Source of the DNA: Ponticaulis sp.
Lineage (GTDB): Bacteria; Pseudomonadota; Alphaproteobacteria; Caulobacterales; Hyphomonadaceae
Length of the DNA stretch: 64,000 nt
Direction: 5' to 3'
Assembly: GCA_002701295.1 (NCBI GenBank)
Contig: NZUJ01000127.1
Location: 22,750 to 86,749, forward strand
The position numbers were made by a program, and so were the translations under genes. Under the pieces are notes generated by a model. That model was not told the origin of the DNA and searched no databases. It was given only the letters and a program-made list of their open reading frames with translations. Below are positions 29,839 to 40,165 of the stretch, one piece after another (position 1 is the first letter of the stretch; every line of letters begins with the position of its first letter).

Positions 29839-29924
29839 TCACCCAAGAGCTTAACGGCCACCTTGACGCGACTACCACACCTCCGCCACTCTCCGGGCCA
29901 AAATCAAACCGGACACAGCAACAC

Positions 29925-31433
29925 ATGAAATTCATCGCCCGCGCCGCAATCGCCGCGCTTGCCGCCGTCACGCTTTCCGCGCCAGCACTCGCCCAGGACA
30001 AAGACGCGCCCGCTGGACCGCCGGCGACTGAACCTGCCGTCTTCACCTCCGAAGGCACAGTGCGCGTTGATGGCAAAACCATCACTTACGATGTCACCGC
30101 TGGCGAGACCTATTTCTTCGACGACAAAGACGCGCCAAACGCATCAATCTTCTCCTTCTCCTACGTCGCACGCGGCTATTCAGACCCGACAAACCGCCCG
30201 GTTATGTTCGTCTTCAATGGCGGACCGGGATCTGCCTCGCTCTGGCTGCACATGGGTGTTGTCGGCCCAAAGATTGTCGATGTCGCCACTGACGGGCCGA
30301 CAGATGACGGCGCCCCGCCCTATCCGATCCTCGACAACCCGCACACGCTTCTGGACGTTGCTGACCTTGTCTTTATCGATCCGGTCGGCACAGGCTTTTC
30401 CCGCGTTCTCGAAGATGGCGATTCCGCCGATCATTGGGGCGTCGATCAGGATGCCCGCTCTGTCGGCAATTTCATCCGCCGCTGGCTGACGGAAAACAAG
30501 CGCTGGGGCAGCCCGAAATATCTCGCTGGCGAGAGCTATGGCACGACGCGCGCGGCCGCCCTCGCAGAGGAACTCACTGGCGGGTATAATGACGTCGCCC
30601 TCAACGGCATTCTCCTGATCTCTGCCATTCTCGACTTTGAAGGCTCACGCGGCTTCATCGGCGAGATTGGCCTCATGCCCACACATGCCGCCCTTGGCTG
30701 GTATTATAACCGGGTCGATCGCGCAGCCTGGAATAACGACATGGACGCTTTCCTCGCTGATGCCCGCGACTTTGCATCAGACGTCCTCGCGCCTGCGCTC
30801 CTCAAGGGGCAAGGGCTCGAGCCAGAAGAAGAAGCCTCAATTATTGGCCGCTATTCCGCTCTGACTGGTCTGACGGAAGACTATCTCCGCAAAGCCAATA
30901 TGCGCGTCGATGTTGGCCGCTTCATGAAGGAATACCTCCGCGACCAAAGCCTCACGCTCGGTCGCTTTGATGGCCGCTATACCGGCACAGAGGTCGACGA
31001 TGTCGGCGAGTACACCTGGGATGATCCGTCAGGCTATGCCATGGATGCAGCCTTCACCGGCTCCATGAATGATTACATGACCCGCTTTCTGGGTATCGAC
31101 ATCACCCGTCCTTACAAGGTGCTGCCGAGCGATCCGGGCCGGAACTGGAAATCCGTTTCTGGCGGCGGCTCAACAGGTCCCGGCTATACCAATGTCGTTC
31201 CAGGTCTTGGCCGCGCCATGCGCCACAACAAGGATATGAAGGTTCTCCTCGCCTCTGGGTATTACGATCAGGCAACCCCCTTCTTCGCGGCGGAACTCAG
31301 CCTGCAGGCTCATGGCGTTCCGCAGGATCGTGTCATCCGGACCTATTACGAAGCGGGCCACATGATGTATCTCGAACGCTCTCAGCTGGAAAAGCTGGCT
31401 GACGACATGCATGCCTTCGTAACCGGGCGATAA
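29925..31433 (+). CDS. Peptidase S10 (serine carboxypeptidase) family protein
   Basis: PVMFVFNGGPGSASLWLHMGVVGPK, YLAGESYGTTRAAALAEEL, C-terminal ASGYYDQATPFFA and AGHMMY. Signal peptide. Confidence 0.93.
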   Translation: MKFIARAAIAALAAVTLSAPALAQDKDAPAGPPATEPAVFTSEGTVRVDGKTITYDVTAGETYFFDDKDAPNASIFSFSYVARGYSDPTNRPVMFVFNGGPGSASLWLHMGVVGPKIVDVATDGPTDDGAPPYPILDNPHTLLDVADLVFIDPVGTGFSRVLEDGDSADHWGVDQDARSVGNFIRRWLTENKRWGSPKYLAGESYGTTRAAALAEELTGGYNDVALNGILLISAILDFEGSRGFIGEIGLMPTHAALGWYYNRVDRAAWNNDMDAFLADARDFASDVLAPALLKGQGLEPEEEASIIGRYSALTGLTEDYLRKANMRVDVGRFMKEYLRDQSLTLGRFDGRYTGTEVDDVGEYTWDDPSGYAMDAAFTGSMNDYMTRFLGIDITRPYKVLPSDPGRNWKSVSGGGSTGPGYTNVVPGLGRAMRHNKDMKVLLASGYYDQATPFFAAELSLQAHGVPQDRVIRTYYEAGHMMYLERSQLEKLADDMHAFVTGR

Positions 31434-31436
31434 TTG

Positions 31437-32126
31437 CTAACTGGTCCGGTCTGGTGCTTCGCGCCAGACCCACCAGGAATATCCCAGCAAAAAGGCCACC
31501 GTGGCCAAAATCAGAGGCAGGATCGTCAGCTGCCAATATCCTGAGCCAAGCACGGCGAATGGCAGAGCGATCAATCCGCTCAAAACAAACAACCAGCCGC
31601 CAGCGCGATGGGTTTTCTCCCACGTGAAATCGCTGGAGAGCGTCCAGGGCGTCCGAATGCCAACAAACCAGTTCGACCGTGTTTTCGGCAGAAAGTTTCC
31701 GATGCCGATCAGGAATATTGCCACGCCTGCCAGAATGATTTTCGACACAAAGCTCGTCGAAAGCCCTTCACCTGTCGCCATCATGGAGGCCGTCATCAGC
31801 GCCGTCACACCGGTCATGATTGCAAGGGTCCCAATCCAGCCGAACAGATAGGCTTTTCGGCTTTTCTCCAGATTGACCTTACGCGGATCAATCCATGGCA
31901 GCACAGCAAACAAGACGGCAATGCCCACCGAAATCAGGGCCGGCGCGCTCAGCGACCACATCGCCCCTGCAAAAGGCAGGAACCTGTCCGGTTCACCTGA
32001 AATTCCCCAATGGACGGGCAGGTCCACATCGCGCGGGACGTTGAACCAGGCATAAATCAGAATGCCCGACATGATCACCAGGCTGATGCCGGACCAGATC
32101 AGACCTTTTCGAATGACAGATTTCAT
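31437..32126 (-). CDS. SdpI-family membrane protein (DUF1648 + SdpI)
   Basis: DLPVHWGISGEPDRF (DUF1648) and KTRSNWFVGIRTPWTLSSDFTWEKTHRAGGWLF (SdpI signature). Confidence 0.92.
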   Translation of the reverse strand: MKSVIRKGLIWSGISLVIMSGILIYAWFNVPRDVDLPVHWGISGEPDRFLPFAGAMWSLSAPALISVGIAVLFAVLPWIDPRKVNLEKSRKAYLFGWIGTLAIMTGVTALMTASMMATGEGLSTSFVSKIILAGVAIFLIGIGNFLPKTRSNWFVGIRTPWTLSSDFTWEKTHRAGGWLFVLSGLIALPFAVLGSGYWQLTILPLILATVAFLLGYSWWVWREAPDRTS

Positions 32127-32419
32127 ATCGGCTCTCCTCCAGTTTCGGGTTTACGCACATCCTCGCGGCCCACGAGATCAAACAGCCCCAGAGCGACTTC
32201 TTCCAGAACGCTGGCATTCAGGCGGTAAACAATGCTCGTGCCCTGACGCTCTGTTGTCACAAGATCAGCTTCACGAAGGACATTCAGATGGCTGGTGACG
32301 GTTGGCCAGCTGACATCAAATGCCTCCGCAAAATCACCGGAAGCCTTCGGCCCGGTCTTGAGCAGGTTCAGAATTTCTCGCCGCAAAGGGTGAGACAGCG
32401 CCTTGAATGCATTAGTCAT
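32123..32419 (-). CDS. ArsR-type autorepressor, SdpR family
   Basis: MTNAFKALSHPLRREILNLLKTGPKASGDFAEAFDVSWPTVTSHLNVLREADLVTTERQGTSIVYRLN. 4-bp overlap with sdpI-like gene. Confidence 0.93.
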   Translation of the reverse strand: MTNAFKALSHPLRREILNLLKTGPKASGDFAEAFDVSWPTVTSHLNVLREADLVTTERQGTSIVYRLNASVLEEVALGLFDLVGREDVRKPETGGEPI

Positions 32420-32421
32420 AC

Positions 32422-32449
32422 CTCTAATTAGTATTTTCTCTAATTAGAG
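32422..32449. promoter_or_regulatory. Perfect 10-bp inverted repeat, candidate SdpR-family operator
   Basis: CTCTAATTAG-tattttct-CTAATTAGAG, 2 bp before the sdpR start codon. Confidence 0.75.
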
Positions 32450-32550
32450 TCAAGCCAAAGCTTTTGGGCCCGAACGGCTTGCCCATTGAACCCAGCCCCC
32501 CTCCGGTCTAGGTGTAGACGGGACGCTAATCTGCGATAGGGAAGTACAAC

Positions 32551-33264
32551 ATGGCCACCAAAACCGTCGAATATTCTGACAGCGAACTCACCTATGAAGG
32601 CTATCTGGCCCTTCCCGGCGAAGCTGCGCCGATCGGCCTTGTGGTCGTAGGTCACGCCTGGGGCGGTCTCGGCGATCACGAACGCGCCGTCTGTGATCGG
32701 CTGGCCTCTATCGGTTATGCCGCATTCGGATACGACATTTACGGCAAGGGCAAACGCGGCGCGACGACCGAAGAATGCGAAGCGCTGATGTATCCCCTCG
32801 TGGGTGACCGAGCGAAGCTGCAATCCCGCCTCGCCCTCTCCATCGCGACCGCTCAGAAAGAAACAGGCATTGGCAAAGGAAAAACGGTCGGTATCGGCTA
32901 TTGCTTTGGCGGCTTGTGCGCGCTCGATGAAGCTCGCGCCGGACTTGATGTCTCAGGCGTCGCCTCATTCCACGGCCTCTTCATGCCGGCAGAGAATATT
33001 GCTGATGATGTGCCGATTTCTGCCAAGGTCCTCATCCTTCATGGCTATGACGATCCGATGGCGACACCCGACGCCATGAAAGGCGTTCTCGATGAAATGA
33101 CCGCAAAGGGCGCTGACACCCAACTCATCGCTTACACCCATACCGGTCACGCTTTCACGAATAAGCAGGCGAACGACAAGGCGAGCGGTATGTTCTACCG
33201 CGCAGATGTCGATGAACGCTCCTGGAATGTTCTGAACGACTTCCTTGCCGAGGTCATCGGATGA
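32551..33264 (+). CDS. Dienelactone hydrolase family protein
   Basis: VVVGHAWGGLGDHERAVCDRLASIGYAAFGYDIYGKG, GKTVGIGYCFGGLCALDEARAG, VLILHGYDDPMATPDAM, YTHTGHAFT. Confidence 0.93.
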   Translation: MATKTVEYSDSELTYEGYLALPGEAAPIGLVVVGHAWGGLGDHERAVCDRLASIGYAAFGYDIYGKGKRGATTEECEALMYPLVGDRAKLQSRLALSIATAQKETGIGKGKTVGIGYCFGGLCALDEARAGLDVSGVASFHGLFMPAENIADDVPISAKVLILHGYDDPMATPDAMKGVLDEMTAKGADTQLIAYTHTGHAFTNKQANDKASGMFYRADVDERSWNVLNDFLAEVIG

Positions 33265-33336
33265 TCTCCCGCCCCTTAGCGGCTGCCACCAGCAGAACAC
33301 GCCGGGATACCAGCCCGCGTCAGGGGCCATAGAAAA

Positions 33337-34899
33337 ATGTTCAGGGCATCGCGCGGTCTGATCCTAGTAGCCATTGGTCTCTCCCTCATCATGGGGGCAT
33401 TGCTGTTGGCGGACTGGTATCTCATCGACGGCGCGATCCCGACCATTGTTTACCTCTTCGTTGCCGGGCTGTCCGTCTGGTATGCGAGGGCCTACAATAC
33501 CTATATAATTGCTGGTCTCGGTACGGCTTTCCTCCTGATGAAAGTCTACCAGCTTTTTGCCCGGCCGATCCTCACCATTGGTGAATACACCCCCGTAACA
33601 GTCGTCCTTCATATCGGGGTGTCGCTCTTCTCCCTCTGGCTGATCGCACGGCTTGTTGCCTTACGGCAAAACCGTATCCAGACGCTTCGTGATATGAACG
33701 CCCAGCTCGAAACGGCCAACAAACAGCGCATGACCAGCGAAACTCGCGCCGTCGAGAGCGAGCAGTTTCTCCGAGGCGTCTTCGAAACGGTTACAGATGG
33801 CATCGTCACCATCGATACTGTCGGCACGATAGGCGCGGCAAATTCAGCGCTCGCCGAAATGACCGGCTTTCCTGTCTCAGAGATGATTGGCAAAAACATC
33901 GAAATGCTGATGCCCGATGAGTACCTCAATCAACATCAGAAATTCGTTGATCGATATCTGACCTCAGGCGTCAGTCAGATTGTTGGCACCCGCATTCTTG
34001 AGGTTCAGGGAAAGCGGGCATCAGGTGAGCTCTTCCCGCTTGAAATTGGTGTCGGCGAAGCTGAGGTGAACGGCACACGCATGTTTGTTGGCCTGTTCCG
34101 CGACATCACTGAGCGCAAGACTATGGAAGCAGAGCGCGAACGTTTCATCGCGGAACTGGAGCAGTCCAACTCCGAGCTGGACAGCTTTGTCCGCGCCGCC
34201 TCGCATGACCTGAAATCGCCGCTCCGCGCCATCGACAAGACTTCGCACTGGCTGGAAGAAGACCTGTCTGGCAAGATTGATCGGGACTCCCTGCAAAACC
34301 TGCAACTCATGCGGAAACGCGTTCGCCGTATGGAACGCCTGCTTGATGATCTCAGCGCCTATGCCCGGATTGGCAAAACCAAAGACCATCGTTTTCATGA
34401 AAACGTCTCGGGTAATCAGCTCCTTGAAGACCTGCTGTTGTTGATTTCTCCACCAGAAACCTTCGAGATCAGCTGGAGTGACCGGTTCGATGCTCTGCTG
34501 CTTAAACGCATGCCTCTAGAGCAGGTGTTCCTGAACCTCATCTCAAACGCAATCAAACATCACGATAAAGCAACGGGTCGCATTGTTCTTGATGTCGAGG
34601 TCGGCAAGGAAAATCTTGTATTCTCGGTCACAGATGACGGACCGGGCGTCGACGCGCGCTATCATGAGCGAATTTTCCAGATGTTCGAAACGCTCAATCG
34701 CCGGGATGTGGTTGAAGGGAGCGGGCTGGGGCTCTCCATCGTCAAGAAACATGTTGAAGATGCTGGCGGCCGGGTCTGGCTGGATGCTGACACAACATCT
34801 GGCAGCCGTTTCTGTTTTGTCTGGCCGAAGCAAATTTCGGACGACGATATAGCGGCGCACGAGCTGCACTCATTGTCCGGGCCACCAACGCTGCCTTGA
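33337..34899 (+). CDS. PAS-domain sensor histidine kinase with multi-TM N-terminus
   Basis: PAS FETVTDGIVTIDTVGTIGAANSALAEMTGFPVSEMIGKNIEMLMP; H-box VRAASHDLKSPLRAIDKTSHWLEED; N/G boxes NLISNAIKHHDKA, DDGPGVDARYHERIFQMFETL. Confidence 0.95.
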   Translation: MFRASRGLILVAIGLSLIMGALLLADWYLIDGAIPTIVYLFVAGLSVWYARAYNTYIIAGLGTAFLLMKVYQLFARPILTIGEYTPVTVVLHIGVSLFSLWLIARLVALRQNRIQTLRDMNAQLETANKQRMTSETRAVESEQFLRGVFETVTDGIVTIDTVGTIGAANSALAEMTGFPVSEMIGKNIEMLMPDEYLNQHQKFVDRYLTSGVSQIVGTRILEVQGKRASGELFPLEIGVGEAEVNGTRMFVGLFRDITERKTMEAERERFIAELEQSNSELDSFVRAASHDLKSPLRAIDKTSHWLEEDLSGKIDRDSLQNLQLMRKRVRRMERLLDDLSAYARIGKTKDHRFHENVSGNQLLEDLLLLISPPETFEISWSDRFDALLLKRMPLEQVFLNLISNAIKHHDKATGRIVLDVEVGKENLVFSVTDDGPGVDARYHERIFQMFETLNRRDVVEGSGLGLSIVKKHVEDAGGRVWLDADTTSGSRFCFVWPKQISDDDIAAHELHSLSGPPTLP

Positions 34900-34918
34900 A
34901 TTCAGAAATCGCGCGCAT

Positions 34919-34953
34919 AAAAAAACCGGCTCAGGCGAGCCGGTTTTGTTTTG
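34919..34953. terminator. Bidirectional terminator
   Basis: aaaaaaccggct-cagg-cgagccggttttgttttg, between convergent genes. Confidence 0.75.
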
Positions 34954-34972
34954 TCTCACTACTTGCCCGTTA

Positions 34973-35539
34973 TCAGGCAGCTTTGGACTGATCCGCTTTT
35001 TCAGCGCGAAGCATCTCGATGATGCTGCGGTTGAAGTAATCCAGATCTTCCGGGTTGCGAGACGTGACAAAATTGCCGTCTGCAACGACTGGCTTATCGC
35101 TGACAATCGCGCCTGCATTGTGCAGGTCCAGCTGGATAGAGGTATAGCCAGTCATCTGGCGACCTTCGACAACCCGTGCCGAGATCAGCAATTGTGGGCC
35201 GTGGCAAATCGCGAAGACAGGCTTGTCGCTGTCTGTGAAATGGCGAACGAATTCCAGAACGGTATCGTCTTTGCGCAGTTTGTCAGGGCTGAACAGACCG
35301 CCAGGAATGAGCAGCGCGTCGAAATTTTCTGCGCGAGCAAACTTCAGCGGCATTTCAACATCATGCCATTTGCCCTGATGGCGACCATTATGCGCCTGGA
35401 TCTGACCTTCTTCAGGAGACACAATCTGTGTTTCGAAACCCGCATTGGTCAGTGCCTTGCGAGGAGAAGTCAGTTCGATTTCTTCAAATCCGTGCGTCAC
35501 CAGTATTGCGACGCGTTTTACTTTTTCTGTTGCCGTCAT
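34973..35539 (-). CDS. PfpI/DJ-1 family type 1 glutamine amidotransferase-like protein
   Basis: RVAILVTHGFEEIELTSPRKALTNAGFETQIVSPE...FDALLIPGGLFSPDKLR...DKPVFAICHGPQLLISARVVEGR. Confidence 0.93.
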   Translation of the reverse strand: MTATEKVKRVAILVTHGFEEIELTSPRKALTNAGFETQIVSPEEGQIQAHNGRHQGKWHDVEMPLKFARAENFDALLIPGGLFSPDKLRKDDTVLEFVRHFTDSDKPVFAICHGPQLLISARVVEGRQMTGYTSIQLDLHNAGAIVSDKPVVADGNFVTSRNPEDLDYFNRSIIEMLRAEKADQSKAA

Positions 35540-35821
35540 TTCTAGCATTCCCTGTTCAGTTAGACGTGGCGTCCCCCTATTCAACTCTACAAGTACCAAA
35601 CTGCCGCCTTTGTTCCTGACATTCACAAGAGTTCATGCTTGTGGCGACAATCGGACAAAAACGCGTCCTCGAGGTGTTAAATCTACCCGATTCCCGATTA
35701 ATCGAGCATGACTGTCAGGTATTTATAGTCTCAATTCCGGTGAGGCATGATGACAAATTGTCACAAATCCAACACATGTTGCTAAAATACAGCGATTCTT
35801 GGGTCTGGCGCGCCTGACGTC

Positions 35822-36385
35822 TCAGTATTCGGGCAGCTCGAAACTCCGGAATCCCGCCACTTCTGTCAGAACGTTGAGCTGCTCAGGCGCGCGCTCAACC
35901 GTCCGCGCTTCCATACAAGGGAAGGATCCATATCCGTCCGCCGGGCCAATTCCTCCGGCAAGACTATCCAGATCGAGGTCCAGCGGCAGATAGACGTTCA
36001 CATTCCCAAGCCCCTCACGGCTGAGGTCATCCTTCTGCACAACGCATACAGAATTGTTCGCAAAATCCGCCAGAACACTGGCTGTTGCTCGCGCAAGATC
36101 GCGTTGAGCCGGATCAAAATACACAACATGGATTTCGTGGGGGGCGACGCGATAGCCCGTCGAGGCAACACTCCACACATGGACCGTCCCCGGATCGAGC
36201 GCTCCCTTGAGAGCCCGTGACAGACGCTCAACGCCATCATCATGATGGTCCGTTCGCAGGGCGATGAAATCGATCTGGTCGACACCTCCGGCGGCTTCCG
36301 CTTGCAGGCCCACGCCGCTAAGCACAAGGCTGGCTGCAAGGCCGCCCAAAATACTCCGAACACCCATCAAACCGAACCGGACCAT
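35822..36385 (-). CDS. Hypothetical secreted protein
   Basis: N-terminal signal-like LGGLAASLVLSGVGLQAEAA. No family recognised. Confidence 0.6.
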   Translation of the reverse strand: MVRFGLMGVRSILGGLAASLVLSGVGLQAEAAGGVDQIDFIALRTDHHDDGVERLSRALKGALDPGTVHVWSVASTGYRVAPHEIHVVYFDPAQRDLARATASVLADFANNSVCVVQKDDLSREGLGNVNVYLPLDLDLDSLAGGIGPADGYGSFPCMEARTVERAPEQLNVLTEVAGFRSFELPEY

Positions 36386-36567
36386 CGCCGCAGCCCCTCA
36401 CTCTCAATACGCTATTGCCGCAGTCACAACGGACGAGCACGCAAAGGGTTCAGTTTTCCCCGCTCAGACCCGCGAATGCGGACAATTCCACCTCTACTGT
36501 AGCCAAGGCCGCCATTTTAGCCTATGTGCGCCGCAACAAGATTTTCCTCCCTACAGGTACCTACCCC

Positions 36568-38382
36568 ATGTCAATGCGAAACATCGCAATCATCGCGCAC
36601 GTCGACCACGGCAAGACGACCCTTGTTGATGAGCTCCTGAAACAGTCCGGCACATTCCGCGAGAATGAGCGCACATCCGACCGCATGATGGATTCGAACG
36701 ACCTCGAGCGTGAGCGCGGCATTACTATTCTGGCGAAAGCCACCTCGATCGAGTGGAACGGCCACCGCATCAACATCGTCGACACACCAGGCCACGCTGA
36801 CTTTGGCGGAGAGGTCGAGCGCATCCTGCACATGGTGGACGGCTGTATCGTTCTTGTCGACGCTGCGGAAGGCCCGATGCCTCAGACGAAATTCGTGGTC
36901 TCGAAAGCCCTTAAGGTCGGCCTCCGTCCGATCGTTGCGGTCAACAAGATCGACAAGCCAGAGAGCCGCCCGGACGAAGTCATCAACGAAGTGTTCGACC
37001 TCTTCGCGAACCTCGATGCCGATGACGAACAGCTCGATTTCCCGATCCTTTACGGCTCAGCGAAAAATGGCTGGATGTCTACGGACTATGAAAATCCGAC
37101 AGACAATATGGACTCCCTGTTTGAACTGGTCATGCAGCACGTTCCAGAGCCGCGCGTCAGCGAAGGCTCGTTCAAGCTTCTGGCCACGACAATTGGCTCG
37201 GACAACTTCCTTGGCCGCATTCTCACGGGCCGCGTGGAAGCCGGAGTTGCAAAACCGAACATGGCTGTGAAAGCGCTCGACCGGAATGGCAATGTCGTTG
37301 AGCAAGGGCGCATCTCCAAGGTCCTCGCATTCCGCGGACTGGAACGCTCTCCGATCGACGAGGGCGTCGCTGGCGATATCGTTTCGATTGCAGGCCTGAC
37401 CAAGGCAACTGTGGCCGACACGATTTGTGCGCTGGACGTAACCGAGCCGATGCAGGCCCAGCCGATTGATCCGCCCACAATTGCCATGACCTTCCGCGTG
37501 AACGATTCTCCGCTGGCGGGTACAGAAGGCTCCAAGGTCACGTCCCGGATCATCTGGGATCGTCTGGAAAAAGAAGCCGAAGGCAATGTCGCGCTGAAAG
37601 TCACCCGCTCCACCGAGGCCGAGGCTTTTGAAGTTGCGGGCCGGGGGGAGCTTCTGCTCTCCGTTCTGATCGAGACCATGCGTCGCGAAGGCTTTGAACT
37701 GGGCGTCTCACGTCCAAAAGTGGTCTTCAAGGAAGACGAAAACGGCAAGAAACTCGAGCCGATCGAAGAAGTCGTCATCGACGTTGACGACGAACATTCC
37801 GGCGCAGTCGTGCAAAAGCTCTCAGAGCGTAAAGCCGACATGGTCGAGATGAAGCCGTCAGGTGTGGGTCGTACCCGTCTTGTTTTCCATGCGCCAACCC
37901 GTGGCCTCATCGGCTATCAGGGCGAGCTCCTGTCGGATACGCGCGGCACGGCCATCATGAACCGCGTCTTCCATGAATATCAGCCTCACAAGGGCAAGAT
38001 CACTGGTCGCCATACGGGCGTTCTGATCGCCATGGAAAAAGGCGAGGCCGTCGCCTTTGCCCTCTGGAACCTTGAAGATCGCGGTAAGATCATGATCGAT
38101 CCCGGCGAAAAAGTTTATGGCGGCATGATTGTCGGCGAGCACTCTCGCGATAACGATCTCGAAGTGAACGTCCTGAAGGGCAAAAAGCTCAGCAACGTTC
38201 GCGCATCAGGTACGGATGAGGCTGTCCGCCTCACTCCGCCAATGAAGCTCACGCTTGAACGCGCTCTCGCCTATATTCAGGATGACGAGCTGGTTGAAGT
38301 GACCCCGGAATCGATCCGCCTCCGCAAGGTCTATCTCGACCCGAACGAACGCAAGCGCATGAAGAAGATAGAAGCGGTTTAA
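36568..38382 (+). CDS. typA: Translational GTPase TypA/BipA
   Basis: [63 protein letters not shown]. In-frame ATG at 36568 preferred. Confidence 0.97.
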   Translation: MSMRNIAIIAHVDHGKTTLVDELLKQSGTFRENERTSDRMMDSNDLERERGITILAKATSIEWNGHRINIVDTPGHADFGGEVERILHMVDGCIVLVDAAEGPMPQTKFVVSKALKVGLRPIVAVNKIDKPESRPDEVINEVFDLFANLDADDEQLDFPILYGSAKNGWMSTDYENPTDNMDSLFELVMQHVPEPRVSEGSFKLLATTIGSDNFLGRILTGRVEAGVAKPNMAVKALDRNGNVVEQGRISKVLAFRGLERSPIDEGVAGDIVSIAGLTKATVADTICALDVTEPMQAQPIDPPTIAMTFRVNDSPLAGTEGSKVTSRIIWDRLEKEAEGNVALKVTRSTEAEAFEVAGRGELLLSVLIETMRREGFELGVSRPKVVFKEDENGKKLEPIEEVVIDVDDEHSGAVVQKLSERKADMVEMKPSGVGRTRLVFHAPTRGLIGYQGELLSDTRGTAIMNRVFHEYQPHKGKITGRHTGVLIAMEKGEAVAFALWNLEDRGKIMIDPGEKVYGGMIVGEHSRDNDLEVNVLKGKKLSNVRASGTDEAVRLTPPMKLTLERALAYIQDDELVEVTPESIRLRKVYLDPNERKRMKKIEAV

Positions 38383-38393
38383 ACACCACCAAA

Positions 38394-38477
38394 ATCCCGG
38401 AATGGGCACGGCCCACATCCGGGATCTCGCCCAACACTCTCACATAACAAAAGCCCGGCACACCGCCGGGCTTTTGT
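38394..38477. terminator. Tandem hairpins, the second a bidirectional terminator, between typA and the RM module
   Basis: atcccgga/tgggc-acg-gccca/tccgggat (38394-38425), then aaaagcccggc-acacc-gccgggcttttg (about 38449-38477). Confidence 0.75.
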
Positions 38478-39722
38478 TTAAGCTATCGCTCGCGCTTGTC
38501 TCTCTTTAACCAGATCAATGAAATTCTGAGCGGACCACAACCAGTCTCTCTGACTCGCAGAAAACGTTTCATGAAGCGGACCAGGCACAACCAGCTGCAC
38601 TGACTGTTCGTGCATCTGCCTTGTTTGTGCCTCCGAGATGCCGGGCTCAATCGTAATCAGATGCTTTCGTTCTATGCGATCAGCCTCCGACGAGATTTGC
38701 CTCCATCTCTCCTTGCAGGTCGACTTTGCTGCCAGCAATGTCAACAACTGCGAAGAAAAACTTTGATTGTCGTATTCAAGCTGCCCTGGGAACAGAAAGT
38801 CGGGTTTATTACCGCGCTCAGTTCGCGCCTGCGTCGCAAACTTAAGCTGGTGCGCCTCAAACAAAGCTCCGACATGATGCTCAAACGACAATCCCATTCT
38901 TGACTTGCGAGTATTCTGGACGCTGAGGGAGAACTTGATGAAGCCGTCCACGTCCGGCTCGCCACGATCGTCGAAAAACCCCTTCACAAGCCTATCGGCG
39001 ACAATACGCTTTTCCAGCTGCCGAAACATTCGCTCTTCATGATCGATCCATGCTAGCAAGGCAGCGTCCGGATCATCCAGCGGGCTAATCTCGGGCAAGG
39101 TTCTGCGAGCCAGATCTGAAAACTCTTTTGTTTTCGGTAGCTTCAAGCCAAAAGGCTCAATGATCGTTTCTATCCTGTTCGCTTCCGGATCGATAATTTC
39201 GACGCCAAGCTCTTCGAGAATAAATTTAGCCGCAAACCCTAGCGTCTGATCTTTTGCTCCTGAAATCTGGCTCACCTGGAAGAGCGCGCCCGGCCCTTCG
39301 TCAAATCCAAATAGCCATAGCAACTGCTTCTGAATGGTTGTGCCTGGCTCGCAGACTACGATGAGAAGACTGTTGTCAGATCGGCGAGCCACGATAAGCG
39401 TGTCTCCTGCTTTCATGGCTCCCGTCACTGCGTTTGCTTCGTAGTAAAGCCGAGGTTCTGCGGCACGGTTTGGATTGTCACGCCGCGTGTCGTACCAGGT
39501 CGCTTTTCCAGTCGCAGTTATCAACTGATCGTCTTCGCCGAACCAGAAATAACTGACATCAAAGGTGACCTGAGGCTCCCAACGGCCGAGCACCTTTCCT
39601 ATAGAGGTCTTGCCGCCGATTTCATGCTGATTTGATCGCTTCGGTTCGGCATCCACTGCGCTTAGAGTTTTGATTGCCACTGCATCAAAGTACTCTGACA
39701 GGTATCCCTTTTTCATCCCCAT
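38478..39722 (-). CDS. EcoRII-family type II restriction endonuclease
   Basis: SFEHHVGALFEAHQLKFATQARTERGNKPDFLFPG...LLAAKSTCKERWRQISSEADRIERKHLITIEPGISEAQTRQMHEQSVQLVVPGPLHETF matches the EcoRII C-terminal catalytic domain. Start uncertain (39764, 39722 or 39716). Confidence 0.9.
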   Translation of the reverse strand: MGMKKGYLSEYFDAVAIKTLSAVDAEPKRSNQHEIGGKTSIGKVLGRWEPQVTFDVSYFWFGEDDQLITATGKATWYDTRRDNPNRAAEPRLYYEANAVTGAMKAGDTLIVARRSDNSLLIVVCEPGTTIQKQLLWLFGFDEGPGALFQVSQISGAKDQTLGFAAKFILEELGVEIIDPEANRIETIIEPFGLKLPKTKEFSDLARRTLPEISPLDDPDAALLAWIDHEERMFRQLEKRIVADRLVKGFFDDRGEPDVDGFIKFSLSVQNTRKSRMGLSFEHHVGALFEAHQLKFATQARTERGNKPDFLFPGQLEYDNQSFSSQLLTLLAAKSTCKERWRQISSEADRIERKHLITIEPGISEAQTRQMHEQSVQLVVPGPLHETFSASQRDWLWSAQNFIDLVKERQARAIA

Positions 39723-40164
39723 GGATTTCCAGATCTCCCTCTTGGCTTCCAAGCCAATCAACACATAGCGCTTCTACAGTGTCGAGACCTTTGGCGGTTC
39801 GGCCTTTAAGTGCGCACTCCCAGATGATGCCAACGCGCAGTCCCGCTTCGTCCAGCTTTCTGACCACACGCGCGTCTCTCTCGATATTGCCACCAATTTT
39901 TTCCCGCCAGAATTCTTCTCGGGTCTTTGGCCATTTGAAGAGATGGCAGCCATGTCCATGCCAGAAACATCCATGGACAAAGAGAACCGCCTTGTACTTT
40001 CGAAAATACAGATCCGGATTTCCGGGCAGTTTGCGATTGTGCAGAGAATACCGAAATCCTCGCTTATGCAGCGCAGATCGTATTATCAGCTCTGGCTTCG
40101 TATGCTTGCCTTTGATCGCAGACATATTCTTGCTGCGGATATCGGGGCGATGAACATCGGCCAT
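39685..40164 (-). CDS. vsr: Very short patch repair endonuclease Vsr
   Basis: DIRSKNMSAIKGKHTKPELIIRSALHKRGFRYSLHNRKLPGNPDLYFRKYKAVLFVHGCFWHGHGCHLFKWPKTREEFW. Confidence 0.97.
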   Translation of the reverse strand: MADVHRPDIRSKNMSAIKGKHTKPELIIRSALHKRGFRYSLHNRKLPGNPDLYFRKYKAVLFVHGCFWHGHGCHLFKWPKTREEFWREKIGGNIERDARVVRKLDEAGLRVGIIWECALKGRTAKGLDTVEALCVDWLGSQEGDLEIHGDEKGIPVRVL

Positions 40165-40165
40165 A

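Noticed and set aside
36415-36567. 51-aa N-terminal extension of TypA
   Set aside because: The conserved TypA N-terminus begins at [18 protein letters not shown] (36568). The upstream part is non-homologous leader sequence.
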